32,478 nt of DNA from Acidobacteriota bacterium (GTDB lineage Bacteria; Actinomycetota; Acidimicrobiia; Acidimicrobiales; RAAP-2): NCBI GenBank assembly GCA_028873575.1, contig JAGWHY010000014.1:1-32478 (forward strand), given 5' to 3'. The notes beneath the pieces were generated by a model. It searched no databases, was not told the origin of the DNA, and saw only the letters and a list, made by a program, of their open reading frames with translations. Shown in pieces: positions 1 through 8,414 of the stretch. Made by a program: the position numbers and the translations under genes. How positions within the stretch are numbered: the stretch's first letter is position 1; each line of letters starts with the position of its first letter.

Positions 1-744
1 CCGGCGCCGCGCGTGAGCGCGGTCGGCACCGAGATGCTGAACGCCGTCGGGCTCGCGGGTCCGGGCGTCGCCGCCTGGCGGGCGAGCTCGCTTCCGGCGC
101 TACGCGCGCGAGGCGCGCGCGTCGTCGCGTCAATTTGGGGGCGTAGCGTCGACGAGTTTGGCGCGGCGGCGCGGGCCATGCGTGGCGCCGACGTCGTCGC
201 TCTCGAGGTCAACGCGAGTTGTCCAAATCTCGAGGGGCGCGCCACGATGTTCGCCCATTCGCCGGCGATGACGGCCGAGATTGTCGACGCGTCGCGCGCC
301 GCCGAACTGCCGATGTGGGTGAAGTTAAGTCCGAATACGCCCGAACTGCTCGAGGTCGCCGGCGCCGCGTTGGCGGCGGGGGCGAGCGCGCTCGTCCTGG
401 TGAACACGTTGCTCGGTCTCGCGATCGACGTCGAGGCGCGTCGGGCGACGCTCGGTAACGTCGGCGGAGGCGTCAGCGGCCCGGGACTACTCCCGATTTC
501 GTTACGCGCGATCTACGAGTGTCGTGAGGCCTTTCCCGACGCGCCCATCGTCGGGGTCGGCGGCGTGAGTTGTGGTCGTGACGCCGTGGCGATGGCGATG
601 GCCGGCGCCGACGCGGTGGAGGTCGGGTCGGCCACGTTCGCGAATCCACGCGCGCCGTGGATCGTGCAACGCGAGATTCAAGAATGGATGCGTCGCCACG
701 CGGTGGCGTCGTGGCGAGAATTGAGAGGCGTGGCCCATGGATGA
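1..744 (+). CDS. pyrD: Dihydroorotate dehydrogenase, class 1, 5' end missing
   Basis: This enzyme oxidises dihydroorotate to orotate with FMN, step four of pyrimidine synthesis. The reading frame is open from base 1, and the first residues (PAPRVSAVGTEMLNAVGL) already match the family's substrate loop, so the N-terminal part lies outside the window. The catalytic loop reads NASCPN with its cysteine codon at 220-222. It is followed by VKLSPN, an NTLLG..ID segment, GGGVSGP and an FMN-phosphate GVGG motif, as in class 1B enzymes, which normally pair with PyrK. The stop overlaps the pyrF start by 8 bases, so the two are cotranscribed. The family call is firm; the 1B subclass is inferred from these motifs and from PyrK-type relatives. 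Confidence 0.95.
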   Translation, partial: PAPRVSAVGTEMLNAVGLAGPGVAAWRASSLPALRARGARVVASIWGRSVDEFGAAARAMRGADVVALEVNASCPNLEGRATMFAHSPAMTAEIVDASRAAELPMWVKLSPNTPELLEVAGAALAAGASALVLVNTLLGLAIDVEARRATLGNVGGGVSGPGLLPISLRAIYECREAFPDAPIVGVGGVSCGRDAVAMAMAGADAVEVGSATFANPRAPWIVQREIQEWMRRHAVASWRELRGVAHG

Positions 745-1570
745 GACCTTCGGCGAGCGACTACGCGCTCGACTCCTGGACGCCGGACCACTTTGCGTCG
801 GCGTCGATCCGAGTCGAGAAGTGGTGCGCGCCTGGGAGCGTGAGGACACCGTGGAAGGGCTCGAGTACGTTGCGCTGACCACGCTCGAGGCAACCGTGGG
901 CGAAGCGGCCGTGATCAAGTGTCAGGTGGCGTTCTTCGAGCGCTTCGCCTCGCGCGGCTTTCGCGTGCTCGAGCGCGTCATCAGTGAAGCGCACGCGGCC
1001 GGGCTGATCGTGATCGCCGACGCCAAACGCGGCGACGTGGGCTCCACCAACGAGGGCTACGCCCAGGCGTGGCTGGAGGACGAGTCGCCACTGTGCGTCG
1101 ACGCGGTGACGCTCAGTCCGTTTCTCGGGGTTGGCGCGCTCGCGCCCATTTTTCAACGCGCCGACGCGACGAATCGGGGTCTGTTCGTACTGGTGGCCAC
1201 CTCGAACCCGGAGGGGCGAACGCTCCAGAGTGCGCGCTCCGCGCAGCACGAGCGCGTCGAATCGATGGTCTTTCGCGAGGTCGCGGAGCGCAACGCCGAT
1301 CGTGACACGTTGGGTAATTTCGGGGTGGTTCTCGGCGCGACGCGCGAGCGACCGGATTTTGACCTTCGCGCACTCAGGGGCCCCTTTCTCGTGCCCGGCG
1401 TCGGCGCGCAGGGGGCGAACCCCACGGACGTCGCGCGCCTCTTCGAGGGTTGCGTCGAGGGTTCGGTCACGATCAACGTGGCGCGGGCGATTTTGGCGGC
1501 CGGTCCGGAACCGCGCGCGGTGCGCGACGCGCTGCGTCGTTGGCGCGACGAATTACGCGACGTGCTCTAG
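737..1570 (+). CDS. pyrF: Orotidine 5'-phosphate decarboxylase, long type 2 form
   Basis: It decarboxylates OMP to UMP, the last step of de novo pyrimidine synthesis. The 277-residue length and the DAKRGDVGST motif at residues 95-104 (Asp95, Lys97, Asp100 as the catalytic charge network) place it in the longer type 2 group common in actinobacteria rather than the roughly 230-residue E. coli type. VGVDPS near residue 21 and QVAFFERF near 63 are further family blocks, and VPGVGAQG toward the C-terminus is the phosphate-binding loop. The ATG lies inside the end of pyrD, so translation is probably coupled. The next gene begins 32 bases after the stop, behind its own promoter-like hexamer. Confidence 0.95.
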   Translation: MDETFGERLRARLLDAGPLCVGVDPSREVVRAWEREDTVEGLEYVALTTLEATVGEAAVIKCQVAFFERFASRGFRVLERVISEAHAAGLIVIADAKRGDVGSTNEGYAQAWLEDESPLCVDAVTLSPFLGVGALAPIFQRADATNRGLFVLVATSNPEGRTLQSARSAQHERVESMVFREVAERNADRDTLGNFGVVLGATRERPDFDLRALRGPFLVPGVGAQGANPTDVARLFEGCVEGSVTINVARAILAAGPEPRAVRDALRRWRDELRDVL

Positions 1571-1590
1571 CCCTCGTCACAGGGGAGGAG

Positions 1591-1596
1591 TAGTCT
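1591..1596 (+). promoter_or_regulatory. -10 element of mihF, leaderless type
   Basis: TAGTCT fits the actinobacterial TAnnnT -10 and ends 6 bases before the GTG at 1603, which places transcription start at or next to the start codon. A purine-rich stretch (GGGGAGGAG, 1582-1590) lies further upstream and could act as a ribosome site only for read-through mRNA from pyrF. No convincing -35 hexamer is visible. Confidence 0.55.
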
Positions 1597-1602
1597 GACC
1601 TC

Positions 1603-1923
1603 GTGACACCAACGCCGCCATCGCTCTCCCAAGAACAACGGGTGGAAGCATCGCGTTTGGCCGTGGCGAATCGTCGTCGGCGCGCGGAGGTCAAGCGCAT
1701 GGTCAAGACGGGCGAATTGTCGCTCGAAGAGCTCTTCGATTTGGCCGCCAAGGAAGAGTGCGTGGCGCAGATGCGCGCCTACGACCTCATTAGCGCCCTT
1801 CCGGCAATCGGTGAGGTGAAGGCGGAGCGCATTATGAAGTCCGCCGCCATCGCCAAGACGCGTCGTATTCGAGGACTCGGACCCAAACAGCGGGCCCAGC
1901 TCTTTCGCGCTCTTGTGCGCTGA
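1603..1923 (+). CDS. mihF: Actinobacterial integration host factor (mIHF)
   Basis: This small basic nucleoid protein binds and bends DNA; it is unrelated in fold to HU/IHF. At 106 residues it matches the short form of the family. It has a basic N-terminal helix (ANRRRRAEVKRMVKTGE), then the helix-two-turn-helix core LISALPAIGEVKAERIM, and ends with the signature RRIRGLGPKQRAQL. The GTG at 1603 is chosen because it gives the usual N-terminal length and sits 6 bases behind a -10 hexamer. Its position directly before gmk is the standard actinobacterial arrangement, and its stop falls within the first codons of gmk. Confidence 0.93.
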   Translation: MTPTPPSLSQEQRVEASRLAVANRRRRAEVKRMVKTGELSLEELFDLAAKEECVAQMRAYDLISALPAIGEVKAERIMKSAAIAKTRRIRGLGPKQRAQLFRALVR

Positions 1924-2488
1924 GCCTTTATTGGCGGTCCTGATTGGCCCCGGTGGGGTCGGTAAAGGGACGATCGCCCAACGACTCGTCAGGGCGAACG
2001 ACCACCTCTGGCTGAGTCGGAGTTGGACCACGCGCCCACCTCGCGCGAGTGAACGTGGTGACGAGTACGTGTTCGTCGACGCCCCGACCTTTGAGCGCGC
2101 GATTGACGAGGGTCAATTTCTCGAATGGGCCCGGTTCCACGATCACCTCTACGGGACCCCGTTGCCGAACGCCCCCGCCGGGCACGACGTGTTGCTCGAA
2201 ATTGAGGTGCAGGGGGCCGAACAGGTGCGCCGTCGCTACCCTGACGCCGTCGTGATCCTGATCACCCCGCCGAGCGACGCCGACTTAGAAGGGCGCTTGC
2301 GCGCGCGCGGCGACGCTGATGAGCACGTGCAAAAGCGGCTCTCGAGCGCGCCCCACGAAGTGACCCGTGGTCAGGAGTTGGCCGACTACGTCGTGGTGAA
2401 CGACGATCTGGAGCGAGTGACCGGCGAGATCCTCTCTATACTGGAGACGCGGCGCCAGCTACGGCGTTCCCCCTCGTCAAAGGATTGA
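1913..2488 (+). CDS. gmk: Guanylate kinase
   Basis: It phosphorylates GMP to GDP using ATP. The P-loop GPGGVGKGT lies at residues 12-20 if translation begins at TTG 1913. The usual Ser after GP is Gly here. The GMP-binding segment is recognisable as SRSWTTRPPRASERGDEYVFV, followed by FLEWA and LEIEVQGAEQV. The start is uncertain: TTG 1913 overlaps the end of mihF by 11 bases, and a second in-frame TTG at 1931 follows the mihF stop by 7 bases. No ATG or GTG is available near either. The length of 185-191 residues is slightly short for the family. It sits in a tight unit with rpoZ and coaBC. Confidence 0.93.
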   Translation: MCAEPLLAVLIGPGGVGKGTIAQRLVRANDHLWLSRSWTTRPPRASERGDEYVFVDAPTFERAIDEGQFLEWARFHDHLYGTPLPNAPAGHDVLLEIEVQGAEQVRRRYPDAVVILITPPSDADLEGRLRARGDADEHVQKRLSSAPHEVTRGQELADYVVVNDDLERVTGEILSILETRRQLRRSPSSKD

Positions 2489-2491
2489 CCC

Positions 2492-2845
2492 ATGACCGAC
2501 CGCCCGACACTCGTTGACCCGCCCATCGAAACGCTCTTGCACAAGGTCGGCGACTCAAAGTTCACGTTGGTCGCGGTCAGCGCCATTCGCGCGCGTGAGA
2601 TCAACGAGTACTACAACGGTCTCGGATCGGGTCACGGCGCGCTGATTCCGCCGCAGGTCTCGTCGCTGTCGAACAAGTCGCTGTCGTTGGCGATGGAAGA
2701 GTTGTACGAGGGCAAGCTGCAGTTTCACCGCCCGACGGCCGAGGAGATTGAGGCCGAGCGTCTGCAGGCCGAGGCGCAGGAAGAGGCTCGTCTCAGCGAG
2801 ACGAGTGACCTAGACGCCTTTACGGATGCACTCCGCGACGCCTAG
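2492..2845 (+). CDS. rpoZ: RNA polymerase omega subunit
   Basis: Omega helps assemble and stabilise RNA polymerase by binding the beta-prime subunit. The 117-residue product has the conserved early block PPIETLLHKVGDSKFTLVAVSAIRAREINEYY, including the ALR-type helix, and a later KSLSLAMEELYEGKLQF segment typical of actinobacterial omega. The last 35 residues are rich in Glu and Ala and poorly conserved. It starts 3 bases after the gmk stop and its 3' end overlaps coaBC by 20 bases, so it belongs to the mihF-to-priA unit. The gmk-rpoZ-coaBC order is common in actinobacteria and supports the assignment. Confidence 0.92.
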   Translation: MTDRPTLVDPPIETLLHKVGDSKFTLVAVSAIRAREINEYYNGLGSGHGALIPPQVSSLSNKSLSLAMEELYEGKLQFHRPTAEEIEAERLQAEAQEEARLSETSDLDAFTDALRDA

Positions 2846-4055
2846 TTCGCCGCACCGCATTGTTCTAGGAGTTGCCGGCGGCATTGCCGCCTATAAGGCC
2901 GTTGACCTGTTGCGACGGCTTCGCGCGCTCGACTTTCACGTCGCGCCCGTGCTCACCCCCGACGCGACGCGTTTCGTCGGCGCGGTGACGTTCTCGGCGC
3001 TGGGCAGCGAACCGGCGCGTACCTCGCTCTACGGCGACGCGCTCACGCCGATTCCCCATACCTACCTGGCGCAGAACTGCGATTTGATCGTGGTCGCGCC
3101 CGCGACGGCGCACCTCATCGCGCGCTACGCCCACGGTCTCGCCGACGATCTCTTGTGCGCGACGTTGCTCGCCACGCGCGCGCCGGTGTTGCTCTGCCCG
3201 GCGATGCACACCGAAATGTGGGAACAGGCTTCGGTGCAGGAGAACCTCGCGACGCTCCGTCGCCGTGGGGTGCTGGTGCTCGGTCCGGTCACTGGTTCTC
3301 TCGCCGGGGGCGACGAAGGTGCCGGACGAATGGTCGAACCCGGTGAGATCGCCGCGTGCGTCGAGGCCGTCCTGCGCGGCCACCGGGGCCCCCTCAGTGG
3401 ACGCCACGTCGTCGTGAGCGCGGGCGGTACGCGCGAGGCCATTGATCCCGTGCGGGTCATCGCGAATCGTTCCTCGGGTCGCCAGGGTTACGCGATCGCC
3501 ACGGTGGCCGCGAGGCTCGGCGCGCGCGTGACGCTGGTGACGACGGTGGAGCGTCCACTGGCCCTTGACGTTGCCCACGCCGTCGACGTCGTACGCGTGG
3601 AGAGTGCCGAGGAACTCCTCGTCGCGATGACGACGCACCAAGCGGGCGCGGACGCCGTCATCATGGCCGCCGCGGTGGCCGATTTTCGTGTCGTCGCGAG
3701 TGAGCACAAGATCAAACGCGCGCAAGGCGTGCCGACGCTACAACTAGAGCCCACGCCCGACATCCTCGCGGCGCTCGTGGGGGCGCGGTCCCCGGGCCAA
3801 GTCGTGGTGGGTTTCGCCGCCGAGACCTCGAACGTCGAGGCGCACGCGCGCGCGAAGCTCGCGACGAAGGACGTTGATTTACTCGTCGTCAATGACGTCG
3901 GCGCCCCCCACGTGGGCTTTGAACACGAGACTAATGAAGTCATGATCCTCGGACGCGACGGCGAGGCCGAGCGGGTTTCATTGCGCTCGAAAGAAGGGGT
4001 GGCCGAAGTGATCTTGGCTAGGGTGGCTTCATTGTTAACGCAAGGAGCCCCATGA
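2826..4055 (+). CDS. coaBC: Bifunctional phosphopantothenoylcysteine synthetase/decarboxylase
   Basis: It makes 4'-phosphopantetheine for coenzyme A: the CoaB domain adds cysteine to 4'-phosphopantothenate and the FMN-dependent CoaC domain decarboxylates the product. CoaC occupies about residues 10-180, with an N-terminal flavin fold and PAMHTEMW at 125-132. CoaB follows from about 195, with [31 protein letters not shown] and GFAAET. The active-site flap reads [11 protein letters not shown], with Gly161 where the E. coli enzyme has its catalytic Cys. ATG 2826 is the only plausible start and lies inside rpoZ. The stop overlaps metK in ATGA. Confidence 0.95.
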   Translation: MHSATPSSPHRIVLGVAGGIAAYKAVDLLRRLRALDFHVAPVLTPDATRFVGAVTFSALGSEPARTSLYGDALTPIPHTYLAQNCDLIVVAPATAHLIARYAHGLADDLLCATLLATRAPVLLCPAMHTEMWEQASVQENLATLRRRGVLVLGPVTGSLAGGDEGAGRMVEPGEIAACVEAVLRGHRGPLSGRHVVVSAGGTREAIDPVRVIANRSSGRQGYAIATVAARLGARVTLVTTVERPLALDVAHAVDVVRVESAEELLVAMTTHQAGADAVIMAAAVADFRVVASEHKIKRAQGVPTLQLEPTPDILAALVGARSPGQVVVGFAAETSNVEAHARAKLATKDVDLLVVNDVGAPHVGFEHETNEVMILGRDGEAERVSLRSKEGVAEVILARVASLLTQGAP

Positions 4056-5248
4056 GCGACCGCACCCTCTTCACGTCGGAGTCGGTGACCGAAGGCCACC
4101 CCGACAAGATTGCCGATCAGGTCTCCGACGGGGTGCTCGACGCCATCCTGGCCCAGGACCCCCACGCCCGGGTGGCCTGTGAAACCTTGCTCACGACCGG
4201 TCTGTGCGTCGTCGCCGGCGAAATCACGACCAGCGCCATGGTCGACATTGGGGCGATCGCGCGACGCACCATTTTGGACATTGGCTACGACGACGGCGCC
4301 AAGGGCTTTGACGCGAAGAACTGCGCGGTACTGGTCTCGCTCGATCAGCAGAGCCCCGACATCGCCGGTGGCGTGGACGTGGCGCTCGAGCTGCGTGACG
4401 GTTCGGGTGGCGAGGACGCCCTCAACGCGCTCGGCGCGGGGGACCAGGGCATGATGTTCGGCTACGCCTGCAGCGACAACGACGACTTCATGCCGCTACC
4501 CATTTGGCTGGCGCACCGACTGTCGATGCGCCTGGCGCAGGTTCGTCGTTCGGGTGAAGTTCCCTACGTGCGCCCCGACGGCAAGACCCAGGTCACCGTC
4601 GCCTACGAAGGCGGTCGACCAGTCGGGATTGACACCATTTTGATCTCAACCCAACACGAAGACGGCTACGACCACGGCACTATCGCCCACGACGTGATTG
4701 AGCACGTGATTCGTCCCGTGTTACCGAGCGGGCTCGACGCGAGCGGCGCGCGCTTCATCGTGAATCCCTCGGGCAAGTTCGTGCTCGGCGGACCCCACGC
4801 CGACGCGGGCCTCACCGGGCGCAAGATCATCGTCGACACGTACGGCGGGATGGCGCGACACGGCGGTGGCGCCTTCTCGGGTAAGGACCCGAGCAAGGTG
4901 GACCGTTCGGCGGCCTACGCGGCACGTTGGGTCGCGAAGCACGTCGTCGCCTCGGGTGCCGCGCAACGTTGCGAGGTCCAAGTCGCCTACGCGATTGGCG
5001 TCGCGCGTCCCGTGAGCGTCCTGGTGGAAACCTTCGGTACCGAGCGCGTGGACCGCGCGAAGATTGCTAAGGCGGTGGACGCGATCTTCGATCTGCGCCC
5101 CGCCGCCATCATTCGCGACTTGGATCTTCGTCGACCCATCTACCAGCGCACGGCGGCCTACGGGCACTTCGGTCGCTCGGACCAGGGGTTCACGTGGGAG
5201 TTGACGCCTCGTCTCGACGACCTGCGCCGGGAACTGTCGTTGAACTAG
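4052..5248 (+). CDS. metK: S-adenosylmethionine synthetase
   Basis: It forms SAM from methionine and ATP with release of pyrophosphate and phosphate, supplying the cell's methyl donor. The 398-residue length is normal. Signatures are [12 protein letters not shown] (residues 15-26), the methionine/ATP hexapeptide GAGDQG near 128, and the glycine-rich P-loop-like [19 protein letters not shown] near 271. A good Shine-Dalgarno (AAGGAG) lies 6 bases before the ATG, inside the end of coaBC. The stop TAG shares its last base with the likely GTG start of priA. No SAM riboswitch-like structure precedes it; the upstream sequence is coding. Confidence 0.97.
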   Translation: MSDRTLFTSESVTEGHPDKIADQVSDGVLDAILAQDPHARVACETLLTTGLCVVAGEITTSAMVDIGAIARRTILDIGYDDGAKGFDAKNCAVLVSLDQQSPDIAGGVDVALELRDGSGGEDALNALGAGDQGMMFGYACSDNDDFMPLPIWLAHRLSMRLAQVRRSGEVPYVRPDGKTQVTVAYEGGRPVGIDTILISTQHEDGYDHGTIAHDVIEHVIRPVLPSGLDASGARFIVNPSGKFVLGGPHADAGLTGRKIIVDTYGGMARHGGGAFSGKDPSKVDRSAAYAARWVAKHVVASGAAQRCEVQVAYAIGVARPVSVLVETFGTERVDRAKIAKAVDAIFDLRPAAIIRDLDLRRPIYQRTAAYGHFGRSDQGFTWELTPRLDDLRRELSLN

Positions 5249-6942
5249 TGGCCGCGCGGGCCGTGCAAGTGGTCACGGAGGTGGCCGCACTCAATCGTCC
5301 TTTCGACTACCTCGTCACCGACGCGACGGCCCAGGTCGCCCTGGGTGATCGCGTGCGCGTCTCGCTGCACCATCGCTCGGTACGCGGCTGGGTGGTGGGC
5401 GAGGCGCCCATCGAACGTGAGCTCAAACCGCTCCTGAAGTGGCTGGGCTACGGACCACCCGCGAACGTGGTCGAACTCGCGCGGTGGGCGGCGTGGCGTT
5501 GGTACGCGCCGTGGTCGCGCTTTCTCGGGACCGCGTCACCCACGCGGGTCGTGACGACGCTGCCGACCGCGCCGGTCAAGGGCCCAATCGCGTCCTCGCG
5601 GCGCGTGGCGCCGGAGGTCGCGTCCGGGGTGGTGACGCTCGCGCCCACGGTCGATCCCATGGACGTGATACTCAGTGCCTACCAGCAGTGCGAACGTCGC
5701 GATGGGTCACTACTCGTGTTGGTGCCCCACGAGGCGTGGGCGCTCCGGCTACGTGAGCGTCTCGCGCGTCGCGGGCTCGCGGTCTGCGACGGTGACGACT
5801 GGGCACGCGTTCGCGCGCAGTGGCCGGTGATCGTCGCGACGCGCGCGGGCGCGATGGCGCCCACACCGCTCGTGGCGGGCGTGGTCGTCCTCGACGCCGA
5901 CGACGAGAGCTATCGGTCCACGTCGGCACCGACCTGGCACGCGGTGGACCTGGTTCGCGAGCGCTGCGCGCGTGACGACGCCCCGTACTGGCTCACCAGT
6001 TTCTTCCCCTCGCCCGCCCTGAGCGTCGCGACCTCGACGGCGTGCGTGGGTGACGCCGGCGACTGGCCACGCGTCGAGGTCGTCGACCGGCGTCAAGGTG
6101 ATCCCCACGACGGCGCCTTAACCCGCGAGGCGGTGCTCGCCGCGCACCGCGCGCTCGCGTCCGACGAACCCGTGGCCGTCGTGGTGATCCTGCAGCGACT
6201 CGGCGCGGGGCGGTTGCTCGCCTGCGCGCACTGCGGTGAATTGGCGCGTTGCGCGCAGTGCGCGCAGGCCGAACAGGACGTTGATGGTCAGTTAGCCTGT
6301 CGTGACCGACACGAGCTGCGCGCGCGATTTTGTCGCGACTGTGGCGCGACGAAGTTTCGCAGTGTGCGCTCGGGCGTCACCACGTTGGCGCGCGACGTGT
6401 CCTTGCAGCTCGGCCAACCGGTGAGCGAAATCACGGCGTCGACGACGGCCGAGCCGTTGGCCCGCGTGGTGGTCGGGACTGAAGCGGTGCTGACGCGGGT
6501 GCGCCGCGCGGGAGTAGTGATCTTCGCGGACTTGGATCAATCCCTCTTGGCGCCGCGCGCCGGGGCACGCCGACAGGCGGTGAGCGCCATCGCGCGCGCG
6601 GGTCGCCTGGTGGGAGCCCGCCGCGCGCCGCGCGGGTCGCTGGTACTCCAGACCCGACGCGCGAACGATCTCGTCGTGGCCTGCGCCGTCGCCGGTGAGT
6701 TCGAACCACTGCGCCGCGAGGAAATTGACGACGCGCGTCTCCTCGGCCTCGCGCCCTTTGGCGCGCGCGCGGACGTGTCGGGTGAGGGCGCGCGGGACTT
6801 CGTGGCCGCGCTGCCCGCGGACGTCGTGGTGCGCGAGCTGGCGTCGGGTTTTACGCTGCGCGCGTCGAGCACCAATCGACTCGCGGAGGTGCTGGCGGCG
6901 ACGCCACGTCCGGCGGCGACGCTACGCGTCGGCGTGGAGTAG
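5248..6942 (+). CDS. priA: PriA-like primosomal protein N', ATPase motifs lost
   Basis: PriA normally restarts stalled replication forks as a zinc-binding superfamily 2 helicase. This 564-residue protein keeps the N-terminal DNA-binding region (VVTEVAALNRPFDYLV...GDRVRVSLHHRSVRGWVVG) and a cysteine-rich zinc region near residues 327-370 (CAHCGELARCAQC, then a lone Cys and CRDCG). It has no Walker A GxxGSGKT, and the usual DEEH is replaced by DADDES. Actinobacterial PriA proteins are known to be degenerate in this way, so it is probably a structural primosome factor, not a helicase. GTG 5248, overlapping the metK stop, gives the expected N-terminus; an in-frame ATG at 5194 would extend into metK. 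Confidence 0.85.
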   Translation: MAARAVQVVTEVAALNRPFDYLVTDATAQVALGDRVRVSLHHRSVRGWVVGEAPIERELKPLLKWLGYGPPANVVELARWAAWRWYAPWSRFLGTASPTRVVTTLPTAPVKGPIASSRRVAPEVASGVVTLAPTVDPMDVILSAYQQCERRDGSLLVLVPHEAWALRLRERLARRGLAVCDGDDWARVRAQWPVIVATRAGAMAPTPLVAGVVVLDADDESYRSTSAPTWHAVDLVRERCARDDAPYWLTSFFPSPALSVATSTACVGDAGDWPRVEVVDRRQGDPHDGALTREAVLAAHRALASDEPVAVVVILQRLGAGRLLACAHCGELARCAQCAQAEQDVDGQLACRDRHELRARFCRDCGATKFRSVRSGVTTLARDVSLQLGQPVSEITASTTAEPLARVVVGTEAVLTRVRRAGVVIFADLDQSLLAPRAGARRQAVSAIARAGRLVGARRAPRGSLVLQTRRANDLVVACAVAGEFEPLRREEIDDARLLGLAPFGARADVSGEGARDFVAALPADVVVRELASGFTLRASSTNRLAEVLAATPRPAATLRVGVE

Positions 6943-6960
6943 GTGTGGCGAAGGCGCCGG

Positions 6961-6966
6961 TAACCT
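6961..6966 (+). promoter_or_regulatory. -10 element of def, leaderless type
   Basis: TAACCT ends 6 bases before the GTG start of def. There is no Shine-Dalgarno between hexamer and start, so a leaderless mRNA is the simplest reading. The short gap after priA (30 bases) holds nothing else. Confidence 0.6.
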
Positions 6967-6972
6967 AGAGCC

Positions 6973-7509
6973 GTGACGTTTCCTATCCGCACCTTTGGTG
7001 ACCCGGTGCTCAATCAAGTCACCACCGACGTCGACAACATTGACGGCAAGATCGCCGCACTCGCGCAGTCCATGATTGAAACCATGTACGAGGCACCGGG
7101 CGTGGGACTCGCGGCGAACCAGGTCGGAATTCAAAAGCGTCTCTTCGTCTACGACGCGGGTGAGGGTGACGGTCCCAAGGTGATCGTGAATCCCCGGATC
7201 GTGGAGACCAGTGGTGAGTGGGTCTACGAAGAGGGCTGCCTGTCGGTCCCCGGGCTGAGTTGGGAAATTACCCGTCCTAACGCTGTTCACCTGCGCGGGT
7301 ACGACCTTGACGGCCACGAGCTCGACCTCGAAGTCGACGAGTTCGAGGGTCGTATCTTTCAACACGAGGTCGACCACCTCGACGGCGTGTTACTCATTGA
7401 GCGACTCAGCGACGAACAGCGTCGCGAGGCGAAGCGCCTGCTTCGTAAGCGCCGGTTACGTTTGAGCGCGGGTGACCCCGACGGGTTTCGTCAACTGTTG
7501 AGCGAGTAG
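6973..7509 (+). CDS. def: Peptide deformylase
   Basis: It removes the formyl group from the initiator methionine of new proteins, acting at the ribosome exit. All three family motifs are present: GVGLAANQ at residues 43-50, EEGCLSVPG at 86-94 and QHEVDHLDG at 130-138. The metal ligands are Cys89, His131 and His135, with Glu132 as catalytic acid/base. The 178-residue length is normal. GTG 6973 puts the conserved IRTFGDPVL block at the N-terminus. It is followed after 3 bases by fmt, whose product adds the formyl group that Def removes. Confidence 0.97.
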   Translation: MTFPIRTFGDPVLNQVTTDVDNIDGKIAALAQSMIETMYEAPGVGLAANQVGIQKRLFVYDAGEGDGPKVIVNPRIVETSGEWVYEEGCLSVPGLSWEITRPNAVHLRGYDLDGHELDLEVDEFEGRIFQHEVDHLDGVLLIERLSDEQRREAKRLLRKRRLRLSAGDPDGFRQLLSE

Positions 7510-7512
7510 CGC

Positions 7513-8397
7513 GTGGAGCTCGCGTTCCTCGGTACGCCCGAGGCGGCGGTGCCCACCTTGGACGCTCTCGTCGACGCCGGCCACGACGTGAACTTGGTGA
7601 TTACTCGTGAAGACAAGCGTCGCGCGCGCGGCGGGGAACTGTCACCGAGTCCCGTGAAACGTCGGGCACTCGAACTCGGACTGCGCGTTTCTCACGATCT
7701 CGACGACGTGCTCGACGGATCGTGCGCACGGGGCGTCGTGGTGGCCTACGGTCGTTTAGTGCCGGCGGCCACGCTCGCGCGCGTGCCGATGCTCAACGTG
7801 CATTTTTCATTGCTGCCGCGCTGGCGTGGCGCGGCACCGGTGGAGCACGCAATCCTCGCCGGGGACGTGGAGACCGGGGTCAACGTGATGACCATGGAAG
7901 AGGGGCTCGACACCGGTCCGGTTCACCTCGAGCGTCGGGTGCGTGTCGGTGAACTCGACGCCGGGGCGCTACGTCACGAACTCTCGCTACTGGGCGCCGG
8001 CGCGATCGTCGAGGTGCTGGCGTCGCCCCAACTCTTGACGAGTCCGCGCCCCCAGGAGGGGGAGGCGACCTACGCGAAGAAGATCACGCGCGCCGACCGT
8101 TTGCTCGACCCGCGCGAAAGCGCCGAGGTCTTTCGACGACGCTGTCGTATCGGGGGTGCCGAGCTGCACCTCGACGATCGGCGCCTGTTCGTGGAGCGCT
8201 CGGCGCTCGCGGACGTCGTACTCGACCCGGGCGTGGCGAGATTCGTCGATGGTGCGCTCGACGTGGGTTGCGCGACGGGCGCCGTTCGTCTGCTCGACGT
8301 GCGCCCCGAGGGAGGCAGATCCATGAAGGCGTCGGACTGGTGGCGGGGGCGACTTCGCGAACGAACGACCGCCACGTGGTCGCCGTCACCGCGCTAG
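7513..8397 (+). CDS. fmt: Methionyl-tRNA formyltransferase
   Basis: It formylates Met-tRNAi from 10-formyltetrahydrofolate for initiation. The catalytic domain shows LAFLGTPE at the start, PSPVK near 45, Asn95 and His97 in NVHFSLLPRWRG, and Asp133 in EEGLDTGP, the expected Asn-His-Asp set. A C-terminal OB-like domain follows (VEVLASP onward), ending in a basic tail. At 294 residues it is slightly shorter than the usual 305-315. The GTG start lies 3 bases after the def stop with no obvious ribosome site, suggesting coupling. In many actinobacteria rsmB follows; here rpe follows instead, behind a new promoter. Confidence 0.96.
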   Translation: MELAFLGTPEAAVPTLDALVDAGHDVNLVITREDKRRARGGELSPSPVKRRALELGLRVSHDLDDVLDGSCARGVVVAYGRLVPAATLARVPMLNVHFSLLPRWRGAAPVEHAILAGDVETGVNVMTMEEGLDTGPVHLERRVRVGELDAGALRHELSLLGAGAIVEVLASPQLLTSPRPQEGEATYAKKITRADRLLDPRESAEVFRRRCRIGGAELHLDDRRLFVERSALADVVLDPGVARFVDGALDVGCATGAVRLLDVRPEGGRSMKASDWWRGRLRERTTATWSPSPR

Positions 8398-8402
8398 GGC
8401 CC

Positions 8403-8408
8403 TAATCT
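8403..8408 (+). promoter_or_regulatory. -10 element of rpe, leaderless type
   Basis: TAATCT, 5 bases after the fmt stop, ends 6 bases before the GTG start of rpe. It likely drives the rpe-rib operon from a leaderless transcript. No FMN-riboswitch-like leader can fit in this gap. Confidence 0.6.
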
Positions 8409-8414
8409 GATGGG

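Noticed and set aside
2865-3725. 286-residue open frame on the minus strand inside coaBC
   Set aside because: Antisense shadow caused by GC-rich codon use; composition is Arg/His-rich with no recognisable motif, while the plus strand is clearly coaBC.
3990-4051. SAM riboswitch before metK, and an FMN riboswitch before ribD
   Set aside because: Both upstream regions are coding sequence of overlapping genes; no aptamer-like structure is visible.
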